Below are positions 41,594-51,127 of a stretch of 64,000 bases of DNA, piece by piece (positions within the stretch are counted from its first letter, which is position 1; each line of letters begins with the position of its first letter). Location: assembly GCF_000224085.1 (NCBI RefSeq), contig NC_015945.1:2844501-2908500 (forward strand). The letters run 5' to 3'. Under the pieces are notes generated by a model. That model was not told the DNA's origin. It made no database searches and saw only the letters and a list, made by a program, of their open reading frames with translations. This DNA is from Allomuricauda ruestringensis DSM 13258 (lineage in GTDB: Bacteria; Bacteroidota; Bacteroidia; Flavobacteriales; Flavobacteriaceae). The position numbers and the translations under genes are program-made.

Positions 41594-42490
41594 ATGGAGA
41601 TTAGATACTTGAGATTGATAAAGGCAATCGTGGAAGAAGGGGGGATAACCCGTGCCATGGATGTGCTCCACCTGTCCCAAAGTGCCTTGAGCTATCAATT
41701 GAAGGAAGCTGAACTCCAAGTTGGCACACAATTGTTTTATCGCCGGAACAAGAAGCTCATTTTGACCCCTGTGGGCAAAAAGCTGTACAACAGTGCGATT
41801 AAAATACTTGCCGAGGTGGACAGGACCGATGAGGAGATCAAACGAATGGTCAATGGGGAGAGTGGCGTCATCCGGGTAAGCACGGAATGCTATACCAGTT
41901 ACCACTGGTTGCCCGCCGTGCTGAAAAAGTTCAATGGCGAGTTCCCGAACGTGAAAATTGAAATTGTCTTTGAGGCCACCCACCACCCAGTCGAGAATTT
42001 GGTCTCCGGTAACCTTGATATTGCCATCACCAGTAATCTGGAACAGACCGATCAGGTGGATTTTATAAAACTGTTTTCTGATGAGATGCTGGCCGTGGTG
42101 AGCAAGAGCCATCCCTGGGCAAAAAGATCGTTCATCGAGGCCGAGGATTTTCAGGATGTCGACCTGATCATACATTCACTGCCCCTGGAAACGGTATCCA
42201 TTTTCAGATCGGAACTGATACCCAAGGGAATCAATCCGAAAAAGATAATTGTGCTGCCCCTGACGGAGGCCTCTATCGAATTGGTGAAGGCCAATTTGGG
42301 TGTGATAGTAATGGCCAATTGGGCGCTGAGGCCCTATTTGGATAAGTCGATAAAAACTATCAAGGTAACGGCCAATGGGTTCCAGCGACAACAATATGTA
42401 GCCCGGATGAAGGATAGAAAGTACCCCATGTACTTTGATTACTTTATAAAATTTCTGCGCGAGGAGATCAAATTGGATGCCGAGCCTTAA
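41594..42490 (+). CDS. LysR-family regulator, MetR-like
   Basis: A 298-residue LysR-type regulator. The N-terminal HTH spans residues ~1-60 (YLRLIKAIVEEGGITRAMDV, SQSALSYQLKEAELQVGTQL). The remainder is the effector-binding domain (RVSTECYTSYHWLPAVLKKF, NLDIAITSNL, ELVKANLGVIVMANWALRPY). Lineup and residues such as ECYTSYHWLP favour the MetR subgroup, which responds to homocysteine. It heads the operon with sulfite reductase and Met enzymes, 35 bp before the peroxiredoxin gene, which supports control of sulfur assimilation. MetR identity is inferred. Confidence 0.85.
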   Translation: MEIRYLRLIKAIVEEGGITRAMDVLHLSQSALSYQLKEAELQVGTQLFYRRNKKLILTPVGKKLYNSAIKILAEVDRTDEEIKRMVNGESGVIRVSTECYTSYHWLPAVLKKFNGEFPNVKIEIVFEATHHPVENLVSGNLDIAITSNLEQTDQVDFIKLFSDEMLAVVSKSHPWAKRSFIEAEDFQDVDLIIHSLPLETVSIFRSELIPKGINPKKIIVLPLTEASIELVKANLGVIVMANWALRPYLDKSIKTIKVTANGFQRQQYVARMKDRKYPMYFDYFIKFLREEIKLDAEP

Positions 42491-42525
42491 GGGCCGGCCC
42501 TATTAAAAACAATAAAAACAAAAGT

Positions 42526-43161
42526 ATGAGTTTAAAGATTGGAGACACTGCTCCTGATTTCAGTGCGGAAACAACTTTGGGAAAAATTGATTTTTATGAT
42601 TGGACAAATGGACGTTGGGTCATACTGTATTCGCACCCTGCGGATTATACCCCCATTTGTACCACGGAATTGGGCCGCACCGCCCAACTGAAAGATGAAT
42701 TTGAAAAACGGAACACCTCAGTGCTGGCCCTTAGTGTAGATGATGTGGAATCCCATAGAGGATGGATAAAGGACATCAATGAAACCGCCAATACCCAAGT
42801 CGAGTTCCCCATTATAGCCGATTCGGACAAGACCATCGCGAATGCGTATCAAATGATCCATGAAAATGCATCAAGTTCCGTTACGGTACGCACCGTGTAT
42901 TTCATTGGACCCGACAAAAAAATAAAGGCGACCATAACCTATCCAGCATCCACCGGACGAAACTTTGCAGAAATCCTGAGAGTTTTGGACTCCCTACAAC
43001 TGACCTCCGAATTCAGTGTGGGGACCCCAGTGGATTGGGAAGACGGACAAGAGGTAGTGATATCCCCATCCGTGGGGAATGAGGAGATCCCGGAAAGATT
43101 CCCAAAAGGACACCGTGAAGTGAAACCGTATTTGAGGTATACCCCGCAGCCGAACAAATGA
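42526..43161 (+). CDS. 1-Cys peroxiredoxin (Prx6 type)
   Basis: A 211-residue peroxiredoxin with the peroxidatic site YTPICTTELG (C45; T42 and P43 of the conserved PxxxT/SxxC pattern) and the extended C-terminal domain of the Prx6 group (GTPVDWEDGQEVVISPSV, RYTPQPNK end). No resolving Cys is visible. It reduces peroxides with a small-molecule or protein thiol donor. The stop overlaps the CysJ start (ATGA), so it is tightly coupled to sulfite reduction, an unusual partner. Confidence 0.92.
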   Translation: MSLKIGDTAPDFSAETTLGKIDFYDWTNGRWVILYSHPADYTPICTTELGRTAQLKDEFEKRNTSVLALSVDDVESHRGWIKDINETANTQVEFPIIADSDKTIANAYQMIHENASSSVTVRTVYFIGPDKKIKATITYPASTGRNFAEILRVLDSLQLTSEFSVGTPVDWEDGQEVVISPSVGNEEIPERFPKGHREVKPYLRYTPQPNK

Positions 43162-44945
43162 GTGATACATTGCTAAAGGGTGGTCTGGAAAAAGGTCCTT
43201 TTTCCAAGCAACAACTCACCTACCTTGATACATCCCTCAAAAGTCTCAATACAGACCAATTGCAATGGCTTGCGGGGTTTCTTACTTCGTTTTCCCGGAT
43301 ACCAATGGAACGTGTGGCCGATCCGATAGATTCCGTTTGGGTGCTGTACGGAACACAGACCGGAAACAGCGAAAGATTGGCAAAGTTGACCGCGGAACGA
43401 TTGGATGGGCTGGGTATTGGCAATACCCTGTGCAGCATGGGTTCCTTCAATCCGCGGGAACTTGGAAAGATAAACCAGCTATTGGTGATCGTAAGTACCC
43501 AAGGGCTGGGGGAACCGCCGGTAGAGGCCGAAGCTTTCCATAATTACCTTCATGGCAAAAGGGCCCCGTCACTTGGACATATGAAATACTCCGTCCTGGC
43601 CCTTGGGGACAGTAGCTATGCGGATTTTTGCCAGACCGGAAAAGAATTTGACAAAGTGTTTGAAGATCTTGGGGGGAAAAGATTTTTCGGAAGGGTGGAT
43701 TGTGACGTTGATTTTGAGGACGACTATGAAGAGTGGCTCGACGGTGTTCTGAATGAAATGTCACAATCCCATGCCCTTTCCGCCAATAGCATTGAAAAAG
43801 CAGTTCCGGAAACTTCTGAAATGGAATTCCGTACCTATGATCGGAAGACGCCATATGAAGCAGAGGTCCTTCAAAAAATCAATCTCAATGGTAGGAATTC
43901 AGCCAAAGAGACCCTTCATATTGAACTGGACCTGGGGGATTCACGGATACAATATCAGCCAGGGGATGCCCTAGGGGTCTATGCCCATAACCCGGATGAG
44001 CTTATGATGGAGGTAGTGGAGACTTTGGGACTTACTGGTACTGAAAATGTTACATCCCATACAGGAGAAAAATCCCTCATGGAAGCCCTAAAGACGGATT
44101 ATGAACTGACACCGTTGACAGGGGCCAATGTGATCAGATATGCAAAATTGACCAAAGACCCCCGTTTGGAAAAAATAGTCGATGATAATATGGAACTGTT
44201 GGAATATCTGCGTGGTAAGGATGTTTTGGACATGATCAGGGAAACCCCATTCAAATTGTCCGCTGAAACATTTATAACGCTCCTGAGAAAGAACAGTCCC
44301 CGTTTATATTCCATAGCTTCTTCAAGTGAAGTGTATGGAAATGAAGTCCATATCCTTGTGTCCACCGTCAGGTACGAGGCCCATGGTCGCAGCAGGGGCG
44401 GACATTGCTCCACCTATATGGCGGACCGCATACAGGAAGGGGATCGTATCAGTGTGTTCGTGGAGCACAACAGTAGGTTCAAACCCCCAGTGGAATTGGA
44501 TGTGCCCATGATCATGGTGGGTGCCGGAACCGGGGTTGCCCCCTATAGATCTTTTATACAACAGCGACAATCGGATACGGCCCATGGTAAGACTTGGTTG
44601 TTTTTTGGAGACCGCAACTTCAGTAAGGATTTTCTGTACCAGACCGAGTGGCTCGAATATTTGAAAAATGGGATACTGGCACGTGCCGACGTAGCCTTTT
44701 CCAGGGATCAAGAGGAAAAGGTCTATGTCCAGGATCGACTGCTGGAAAAGGGAAAGGAAGTATACCAGTGGTTGGAGGAAGGTGCCTACTTCTATGTATG
44801 CGGGGATGCCCAAAAAATGGCCAAGGATGTGAACCATGCCTTGAGGTCCATCATTATGCTGCATGGGGGGATGACCGAAGAAAAAGCCAAGGAGTATATG
44901 GATTATCTAAGGGCCGCCGATCGCTATCAAACCGATGTTTATTAA
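43158..44945 (+). CDS. cysJ: Sulfite reductase (NADPH) flavoprotein, CysJ
   Basis: A 595-residue diflavin reductase. Order: flavodoxin-like FMN domain (YGTQTGNSERLAKLTAERL, then VSTQGLGEPPVEAEAFHNYL), FAD domain (RLYSIASSSEVYG and GGHCSTYMADRI), and NADP domain (VGAGTGVAPYRSFIQQR, FFGDRNFSKDFLYQTEWLEY), ending in YQTDVY as typical for CysJ. It passes electrons from NADPH to CysI. It overlaps the peroxiredoxin gene as ATGA and is 13 bp before cysI. Confidence 0.95.
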   Translation: MSDTLLKGGLEKGPFSKQQLTYLDTSLKSLNTDQLQWLAGFLTSFSRIPMERVADPIDSVWVLYGTQTGNSERLAKLTAERLDGLGIGNTLCSMGSFNPRELGKINQLLVIVSTQGLGEPPVEAEAFHNYLHGKRAPSLGHMKYSVLALGDSSYADFCQTGKEFDKVFEDLGGKRFFGRVDCDVDFEDDYEEWLDGVLNEMSQSHALSANSIEKAVPETSEMEFRTYDRKTPYEAEVLQKINLNGRNSAKETLHIELDLGDSRIQYQPGDALGVYAHNPDELMMEVVETLGLTGTENVTSHTGEKSLMEALKTDYELTPLTGANVIRYAKLTKDPRLEKIVDDNMELLEYLRGKDVLDMIRETPFKLSAETFITLLRKNSPRLYSIASSSEVYGNEVHILVSTVRYEAHGRSRGGHCSTYMADRIQEGDRISVFVEHNSRFKPPVELDVPMIMVGAGTGVAPYRSFIQQRQSDTAHGKTWLFFGDRNFSKDFLYQTEWLEYLKNGILARADVAFSRDQEEKVYVQDRLLEKGKEVYQWLEEGAYFYVCGDAQKMAKDVNHALRSIIMLHGGMTEEKAKEYMDYLRAADRYQTDVY

Positions 44946-44958
44946 TGTAATCTAAGCT

Positions 44959-46623
44959 ATGAGAGAGAATTTAGTGGAAAAACGTTCCAAAGAGGAAGGT
45001 ATAAAGGACAATAGTGATTATTTGCGGGGTACCATTGCCAAGGGATTGGGGGATCCACTCACAGGGGCCATTGCAGAGGACGATGCCAAACTGCTGAAAT
45101 TCCATGGTTCCTATCAACAACATGACCGTGACCTAGAAAAAGAACGAAGACAACAGAAACTGGAACCCCTGTATCAATTTATGTTGCGTGTAAGGATTGC
45201 GGGAGGGGTCACTACCCCGGAACAGTGGTTGGTCATGGATGAACTTGCCGATCGCTATGGCAATGGTACCCTTAAATTGACCACGAGGCAATCCTTTCAG
45301 ATGCACGGTATCTTGAAGGGAAATCTAAAGCCGACGATCAAGACCATCAATGAGGCCCTGATGACCACCATTGCCACATGCGGGGACGTCAACCGAAATG
45401 TGATGTGCAACCCCAATCCCTATCAATCCAAAATACACGGGCAGGTATATGGCTTGGCCCAAGAGGTGAGCGATTATTTTCAGCCCAAGACAAAAGCCTA
45501 TTATGAACTGTGGTTGGACCACAAACGGGAAATCGAGGTTCCCGATCAGGAACCATTGTACAAGAAAACATATTTACCGAGAAAGTTTAAAATAGCCTTC
45601 TGTATCCCTCCCCACAATGATGTGGATATCTATGCCAATGACCTGGGTTTTGTGGCCATAGTGGAAGAGGGAAGGTTACGGGGCTTTAATGTCATCGTTG
45701 GGGGAGGCATGGGGATGACCTTTGGCGACGACAGCACTTATCCAAGATTGGGTACCCCAATTGGATTTGTTGCTCCCGATCAGGTACTCCCCGTGGCAGA
45801 GGCCATTGTTTCCATACAAAGGGACTTTGGGAACCGCGTAAACCGAAGACAGGCCAGGTTTAAGTATACCATCGACAACTATGGGGTCGATTGGTTAAAA
45901 AATGAACTTCCCCAGCGTTTTGACGGCAAATTGGAAGATACAAAACCCTTCAGATTGACCACCAATGGCGATCAGTACGGTTGGGTAAGGGGAATCGATG
46001 GTCATTGGTTCCATACCCTGTTTGTTGAAAATGGAAGGATCAAGGATGCCGAAGGGCATTTCCTGAAAACGGCCATCCGTAAAATAGCAGAACTCGGAAT
46101 AGGTGATTTGAGACTGACCGGCAACCAAAATTTGATCATTGGCTCCATTCCCGAAAATGACAAGTCCAAAATAGAAGAGGTGTTGAAGGAATACCACGTG
46201 CATGAAAAAAAACACATGACGGGACTGCGTTTGGGTTCCATGGCATGTGTTGCCCTGAATACCTGCGGTTTGGCCTTTGCGGAATCAGAAAGATATCTCC
46301 CCTCCCTTTTGGATAAAATTGATGTGCTCTTACAGGAGAATGGCTTGGAAGACAGGGCCATCAATATACGGATGACAGGATGTCCCAATGGATGTGCCCG
46401 TTCGGCATTGGCAGAGATTGGTTTTATCGGTAGGGCACCGGGACGGTACAATATGTATTTGGGCGCCAGTCACAATGGGGATCGGTTGAACCGATTATAT
46501 CGGGAGATGCTCTCTGAAGAGGAAATCCTGGCCGAACTTGCCCAACTTTTAAAAGATTACGCCAAAACCGGACTTCCTTCCGAACACTTCGGTGATTATG
46601 TGATCCGAATGAAAATTGTTTGA
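44959..46623 (+). CDS. cysI: Sulfite reductase haemoprotein, CysI
   Basis: A 554-residue sirohaem/4Fe-4S subunit that reduces sulfite to sulfide. Seen: FMLRVRIAGGVTTPEQWLVM, LTTRQSFQMHGILKGNLKPT, TCGDVNRNVMCNPNP, and the cluster-binding Cys set ACVALNTCGLAFAESERY and MTGCPNGCARSALAEIGFIG. Length and motifs are those of the assimilatory CysI. No cysH, cysD or cysN is in the window, so sulfate activation must be encoded elsewhere. Confidence 0.96.
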   Translation: MRENLVEKRSKEEGIKDNSDYLRGTIAKGLGDPLTGAIAEDDAKLLKFHGSYQQHDRDLEKERRQQKLEPLYQFMLRVRIAGGVTTPEQWLVMDELADRYGNGTLKLTTRQSFQMHGILKGNLKPTIKTINEALMTTIATCGDVNRNVMCNPNPYQSKIHGQVYGLAQEVSDYFQPKTKAYYELWLDHKREIEVPDQEPLYKKTYLPRKFKIAFCIPPHNDVDIYANDLGFVAIVEEGRLRGFNVIVGGGMGMTFGDDSTYPRLGTPIGFVAPDQVLPVAEAIVSIQRDFGNRVNRRQARFKYTIDNYGVDWLKNELPQRFDGKLEDTKPFRLTTNGDQYGWVRGIDGHWFHTLFVENGRIKDAEGHFLKTAIRKIAELGIGDLRLTGNQNLIIGSIPENDKSKIEEVLKEYHVHEKKHMTGLRLGSMACVALNTCGLAFAESERYLPSLLDKIDVLLQENGLEDRAINIRMTGCPNGCARSALAEIGFIGRAPGRYNMYLGASHNGDRLNRLYREMLSEEEILAELAQLLKDYAKTGLPSEHFGDYVIRMKIV

Positions 46624-46641
46624 TCTAATCAAAATAGTACT

Positions 46642-47793
46642 ATGATGGAGACCCTATGCGTGCATCCAATATATGACCTTCAAGGAGGAGGAAATTCCTT
46701 GCTTCCAGATATCAGACCATCGACTGCTTATAGGTATTTGGAGTCCGAAACATTGCAATATCCTGGTTTCCACACCACCTATAACCAAATCCGCCTAGGA
46801 GAGGTCATGGCCAAGCTCGAACACGGATCATGGGGATTGGCCCTGAGTTCGGGAATGGCCGCTATAACCACCGCCATCCTCGGATTGGTCAAGGAGGGGG
46901 ACCATATCATATGTACCCGGGAACTATACGGGGGGACCCGAAAGTTTGCCGAACATGAACTGCCAAGAAGGGGAATCGAAGTGAGTTATGTGGGCAGTTC
47001 CCCTATGGAATTGGAAAATGCCATTACCGATAGGACCAAAATCATTTTTATGGAGACCCCTTCCAACCCCTTATTGGATATTTTTCCATTGAAAGCATTT
47101 ACAGAGGTGGCCAAACAATATGGTTTGACCACCATCGTGGACAATACATTTGCTACCCCGATCAACCAGTTGCCACTCTCACTGGGTGTGGATATCGTGG
47201 TCCACTCGGGAACTAAGTTTCTGGGAGGACACAACGATCTCTTTTTTGGTGTGCTTGTGGGAAACCGGGAGTCCGATCGGGAAACCATTTTTAGGACGGC
47301 CAAGTTGTATGGCGGGGCGCTGGCGGCCCAGGAGTGTTACCAAGCTGAACGGAGTATCAAGACCTTGGCCCTTAGGGTGGAAAGACAAAATGCCAATGCC
47401 ATGGCCGTGGCCCAATTCCTTTATGGGCACCCACTGGTGGAAGCGGTGTACTATCCGGGCCTGGAATCCCATTCGGGGCATAAGGCGGCCAAAACCCAGA
47501 TGACAGGCTATGGGGGCATTCTTTCCTTTAAGCTAAGGGCTTCGGACAACCAGGTGGACAAATTTCTCAGAGCCCTTACCATCATTCAGCCAACATTGAG
47601 CTTGGGAGGCGTGGAGAGTATCATATGTGCTCCAAGTGCCACCTCACACAAGGATTTGACACCGGACCAGAGAATGGCTTCGGGGATTACCGCTAATCTT
47701 CTGCGGTTGTCCGTCGGTATTGAGGACAAGGAAGATTTAAAAAGGGATCTGGGACAAGCCATGGAGGCTTCGTTGGGCCATCCCAATACATAA
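46642..47793 (+). CDS. Cystathionine gamma-synthase/lyase-type PLP enzyme
   Basis: A 383-residue Cys/Met-metabolism PLP enzyme. Seen: the N-terminal TTYNQIRLGEVMAKLEHG, the glycine-rich GLALSSGMAAITTAILGL, the PLP aspartate in TTIVDNTFATPINQL, and the Schiff-base lysine in DIVVHSGTKFLGGHNDLFFG. The C-terminal SLGGVESIICAPSATSH is complete. Members differ in using O-acyl-homoserine or cystathionine, and this cannot be decided from sequence. It begins 18 bp after cysI. Confidence 0.88.
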   Translation: MMETLCVHPIYDLQGGGNSLLPDIRPSTAYRYLESETLQYPGFHTTYNQIRLGEVMAKLEHGSWGLALSSGMAAITTAILGLVKEGDHIICTRELYGGTRKFAEHELPRRGIEVSYVGSSPMELENAITDRTKIIFMETPSNPLLDIFPLKAFTEVAKQYGLTTIVDNTFATPINQLPLSLGVDIVVHSGTKFLGGHNDLFFGVLVGNRESDRETIFRTAKLYGGALAAQECYQAERSIKTLALRVERQNANAMAVAQFLYGHPLVEAVYYPGLESHSGHKAAKTQMTGYGGILSFKLRASDNQVDKFLRALTIIQPTLSLGGVESIICAPSATSHKDLTPDQRMASGITANLLRLSVGIEDKEDLKRDLGQAMEASLGHPNT

Positions 47794-47877
47794 CCTACAA
47801 TGAGTAGATAAGAAACAAAAAGAACTGGATTACAGCGTTAGCCATATGATTTACAATTAATATTCATTTATAAAATA

Positions 47878-49173
47878 ATGACCATGAACGATTCCAACAT
47901 TCAAAAATTTTCCACGAGATCGATACACTCCGGACATGATGTCCAAGCTACTGCGGGTACCAGGGCGGTTCCGATCTATCAATCCACTTCCTATGTGTTC
48001 CATGACTGTGACCATGCGGCCAATTTGTTCAATCTATCCGAACCTGGTTATATCTATACAAGACTGAACAATCCCACAACCGATATCTTGGAAAAACGGA
48101 TGGCAGACCTAGAGGGAGGAATTGGAGCCCTGTGCACTTCCTCGGGAATGTCTGCGATCTCCACAACAATTCTCACCCTTTTGAAATCAGGGGACCACAT
48201 TGTTGCCTCCAATAGTCTTTACGGCGGAACGTTTAACCTTTTCAATGTGACCCTACCGAGATTCGGGATCAGCACCACATTTGTGGACGCCTCCAATCCG
48301 GAAAGCTTTAAAAATGCCACTAGGGTCAATACTAAGGCCTATTTTCTGGAATCCTTGGGCAATCCCAAATTGGATATTCCGGATATTAAAAAAATAGCGG
48401 ATGTGGCCAAGGGCCTCGCTATCCCCTTTATCGTGGACAACACGGTGGCCACTCCATACTTATTGAGACCTATTGAACACGGGGCCAATATCGTGATACA
48501 TTCCTTGACCAAGTATATCAATGGGAACGGAACTTCCATTGGGGGTATTATCATCGATGCGGGTACCTTTGATTGGAGCAATGAAAAATTCCCAGAGTTC
48601 AATGAACCTTCTCCTGGATACCATGGACTGGTCTATAATGAGCAAATTGGACAAGCGGCCTTTATTGCCAAGGCCAGGCTGGAAGGGTTAAGGGATTTTG
48701 GTGCCGCCTTGAGTCCCTTCAATGCATTCCAGATTTTGCAGGGATTGGAAACATTGGGAATCCGTGTAAAAAGACATTCAGAAAACAGTTTGGCCCTGGC
48801 CAAATGGTTGGAAACACAAGAAGAGGTGCAATGGGCCAATTATCCCGGTCTGGAAAGTAGCCCATATTTTGAACTGGCCTCTGAATACATGCCTGAGGGT
48901 CAGAGTGGTATTGTCACTTTTGGTGTCAAAGGAGGGTTTGATGCGGCAAAAATAGTGGTGAACGGGACGAAATTGTTCTCGCTTTTGGTCAATATTGGAG
49001 ATACCAAGTCCTTGATCGTACACCCTGCCAGTACCACGCACCAACAACTTAAAAAGGAAGAACAGGAACTGGCCGGTGTTACTGAGGATATGATACGGTT
49101 GTCCGTTGGTCTTGAAGATGTGGAGGACCTTAAAAAGGATTTAAGACAGGCTTTTGACCTGGTCAACCATTAA
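47878..49173 (+). CDS. metY: O-acetylhomoserine sulfhydrylase, MetY type
   Basis: A 431-residue PLP enzyme that makes homocysteine directly from sulfide and O-acetylhomoserine. It has SIHSGHDVQATAGTRAVPIY, GIGALCTSSGMSAISTTILT, the PLP aspartate in PFIVDNTVATPYLLRP, and Schiff-base lysine in NIVIHSLTKYINGNGTSIGG, plus the long insertion (EFNEPSPGYHGLVYNEQIGQ) that sets MetY apart from MetB/MetC. It directly uses the sulfide made by CysJI. A second Met after the first (MTMND) is an alternative start. The 84-bp gap before it holds no riboswitch I can identify. Confidence 0.93.
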   Translation: MTMNDSNIQKFSTRSIHSGHDVQATAGTRAVPIYQSTSYVFHDCDHAANLFNLSEPGYIYTRLNNPTTDILEKRMADLEGGIGALCTSSGMSAISTTILTLLKSGDHIVASNSLYGGTFNLFNVTLPRFGISTTFVDASNPESFKNATRVNTKAYFLESLGNPKLDIPDIKKIADVAKGLAIPFIVDNTVATPYLLRPIEHGANIVIHSLTKYINGNGTSIGGIIIDAGTFDWSNEKFPEFNEPSPGYHGLVYNEQIGQAAFIAKARLEGLRDFGAALSPFNAFQILQGLETLGIRVKRHSENSLALAKWLETQEEVQWANYPGLESSPYFELASEYMPEGQSGIVTFGVKGGFDAAKIVVNGTKLFSLLVNIGDTKSLIVHPASTTHQQLKKEEQELAGVTEDMIRLSVGLEDVEDLKKDLRQAFDLVNH

Positions 49174-49183
49174 AACACCTATT

Positions 49184-50116
49184 TTGAATATCCTTGTTTA
49201 TGGTGTTGGGGGAATCGGTGGTTATTTTGGCGGTAAATTGGCACTTACCGACCATCATGTCACATTTTTGGCCAGGGGAAAACATTTCGAAGCAATACAT
49301 GAAAATGGTCTGTTGGTCAAGAGTTGGCAAGGTGACTTTACCGTTCGCCCCAATATGGTCACAGATGACGTTGCTTCCATTGAAGTGCTCGACCTGGTGT
49401 TGTTGGGTGTAAAGAACTGGCAGGTCCCCGAGGCCATTGAGCATCTGCGGCCCCGTCTTTTGGCGCACACAATAATCTTACCTCTGCAAAATGGTGTGGA
49501 CAATACCCAAAGAATCACCAAGTTGTTGACATCCGGCCACGTACTGGCCGGGTGTTGCAATCTTATCAGTTACATTGAGGCTCCCGGGATCATTAGGCAT
49601 GCCCATTTTATCCCCAGTATTACCTTCGGGGAAGTTGATGATAAATTGACCCAACAGGTATTGGATGTCAAGGAATTGTTTGAAGAGGCAGGAATAGCCA
49701 ATAATATTGCATTTGATATTGAAAAGGAGCTCTGGAAGAAATTCCTGTTCATTTGCCCGATCAGTGGGGTGGGGGCCTTGACTCGATTGCAGATAGATAC
49801 CATTTGTGCTGCTCCCTATCTATTCAAAATGGTTCGGAATGCTGCTTATGAAATATTGGAGTTGGCCCAGACCATGGGAATTGCATTGTCCCAAAGGGAT
49901 GTGGAAAGGACACTGGAAACACTAAAAAGCCAAGAGCATATGAACACCACGTCCATGCAGAGGGACATCATCCATGGCAGACCCTCCGAGCTGGAACATT
50001 TGACCGGATATGTGGTGCATCAAGCCAGAAAAAGAGGCATCTTCGCGCCCACAAATAGATTGATCTATGAATGTTTGTTACCGTCAGAACTGAAAATACG
50101 GGAATCCTTAAACTAA
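49184..50116 (+). CDS. Ketopantoate reductase-like (ApbA/PanE family) protein, sulfur operon
   Basis: A ~310-residue ApbA/PanE-family NADP-dependent dehydrogenase: VYGVGGIGGYFGGKLAL at the N-terminus, LVLLGVKNWQVPEAIEHLRP, ILPLQNGVDNTQRI, the catalytic lysine in IEKELWKKFLFICPISGVGA, and a C-terminal SMQRDIIHGRPSELEHLTGY typical of PanE. No ATG is near; the TTG at 49184 gives the Rossmann strand directly, while TTG at 49154 would overlap metY by 20 bp. The last gene of the sulfur operon, just before a strong terminator. The reaction here may differ from pantoate synthesis. Confidence 0.85.
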   Translation: MNILVYGVGGIGGYFGGKLALTDHHVTFLARGKHFEAIHENGLLVKSWQGDFTVRPNMVTDDVASIEVLDLVLLGVKNWQVPEAIEHLRPRLLAHTIILPLQNGVDNTQRITKLLTSGHVLAGCCNLISYIEAPGIIRHAHFIPSITFGEVDDKLTQQVLDVKELFEEAGIANNIAFDIEKELWKKFLFICPISGVGALTRLQIDTICAAPYLFKMVRNAAYEILELAQTMGIALSQRDVERTLETLKSQEHMNTTSMQRDIIHGRPSELEHLTGYVVHQARKRGIFAPTNRLIYECLLPSELKIRESLN

Positions 50117-50248
50117 AATTGCAATAAGGTCGGGACTGGATTTAATTATGTTTAAGTTGTTCATCGTGGCCTTTAATCCTGATGAGTTATTTATAGTGTC
50201 GCATAGATATTCTTTGTAAATATTTAAGGTCGTGAATGTCCTTAAAAC

Positions 50249-50277
50249 AAATTAGGGAGGCTTTGCCTCCCTAATTT
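50249..50277. terminator. Strong bidirectional terminator
   Basis: AAATTAGGGAGGC at 50249-50261 pairs perfectly with GCCTCCCTAATTT at 50265-50277 over a TTT loop: a 13-bp stem flanked by A- and T-runs. It separates the rightward sulfur operon from the leftward SusCD-lipoprotein operon and can end both. Confidence 0.92.
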
Positions 50278-50334
50278 CGATCAAAAAACTAACTAGATTA
50301 CGTGTAGTACAAGTACAACCCAGCAAGTATTGTT

Positions 50335-51114
50335 TTAATTTTTGATCAAGATCATCTCCCTATCGGAAAAGAAACCGTCCACCGTATAGAATATGGTAAT
50401 GTTTCCGGATTCTGGATCTACTGTTCCAGCTCCTGAGTTGGGGATTCCGAAATTACTTGGTATATCTCCGCCTACAACCGTTAAGTTGCCACAGATGTCT
50501 GTGATCAAAAATGCAAATTCACTTGTAAATGCATTGTCCCCGCTCACCGAAAAGACTCCTGGACTGACCTCGGTAATGGTGGCCTCCCTTGTCACTCCGT
50601 TTGCATAGGTATAGTTTCCTTCGATTTTGGATTCACAAATGGCCTGCAGTGTAATTTCCGTTTTATTGAAATCGGATACCGTCTCAGTGGCACTGTCAAT
50701 CTGCAAAACCACTTTTTTTGGTGTTAAGGCATCCAGGTTCCCCGAAAAAACCGTAATGGGAAACGTTCCAACTCCCGTTCCACCCGGAATGGTGATTTCC
50801 GTTGTGGAAGGCAGTTCATATTCAACCCCTGATTGAGCGGTACTTTCTTCGGTATTAACAGAAACGATGACCTGGACATCAGTGCCCAAAGGAGTTCCAT
50901 CTCCACCAAGGACGACTATGGGGACCTCTAGGGTGTAAACTGGGTTTTCTTCAGTCTGTAGGAAATTTTCAGTGGAAACACGACTTTCAAACTGTACAAT
51001 GTGCGGACCTTTTCCAAAGTCTGTTACATCATCATCGAGCAGACATGAGGAAAATAACAACCCCACGGCCAAAAGACTTGCTCCTATCTTTAACTTATTT
51101 TTTATCTGATTCAT
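50335..51114 (-). CDS. Exported lipoprotein of the SusCD locus
   Basis: A 259-residue lipoprotein: signal ASLLAVGLLFSSCLLDDD with the lipobox Cys, then an N-terminal Ig-like beta domain (VYTLEVPIVVLGGDG, then VVLQIDSATETV) and a C-terminal beta domain with ESKIEGNYTYANG and YTVDGFFSDREMILI. Such proteins (DUF1735/DUF4843-like) sit beside SusD on the cell surface and may add substrate binding. It is 14 bp downstream of the SusD gene. Start is the ATG at 51114, next to the signal peptide. Confidence 0.78.
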   Translation of the reverse strand: MNQIKNKLKIGASLLAVGLLFSSCLLDDDVTDFGKGPHIVQFESRVSTENFLQTEENPVYTLEVPIVVLGGDGTPLGTDVQVIVSVNTEESTAQSGVEYELPSTTEITIPGGTGVGTFPITVFSGNLDALTPKKVVLQIDSATETVSDFNKTEITLQAICESKIEGNYTYANGVTREATITEVSPGVFSVSGDNAFTSEFAFLITDICGNLTVVGGDIPSNFGIPNSGAGTVDPESGNITIFYTVDGFFSDREMILIKN

Positions 51115-51127
51115 AATTAATTGGGCT

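Noticed and set aside
41510..42175. Minus-strand open frame of 221 codons inside the LysR gene
   Set aside because: It lies fully antisense to a LysR regulator with intact motifs and has no supporting start context or family features.
47794..47877. SAM riboswitch before metY
   Set aside because: The 84-bp gap is too short and has none of the conserved aptamer segments.
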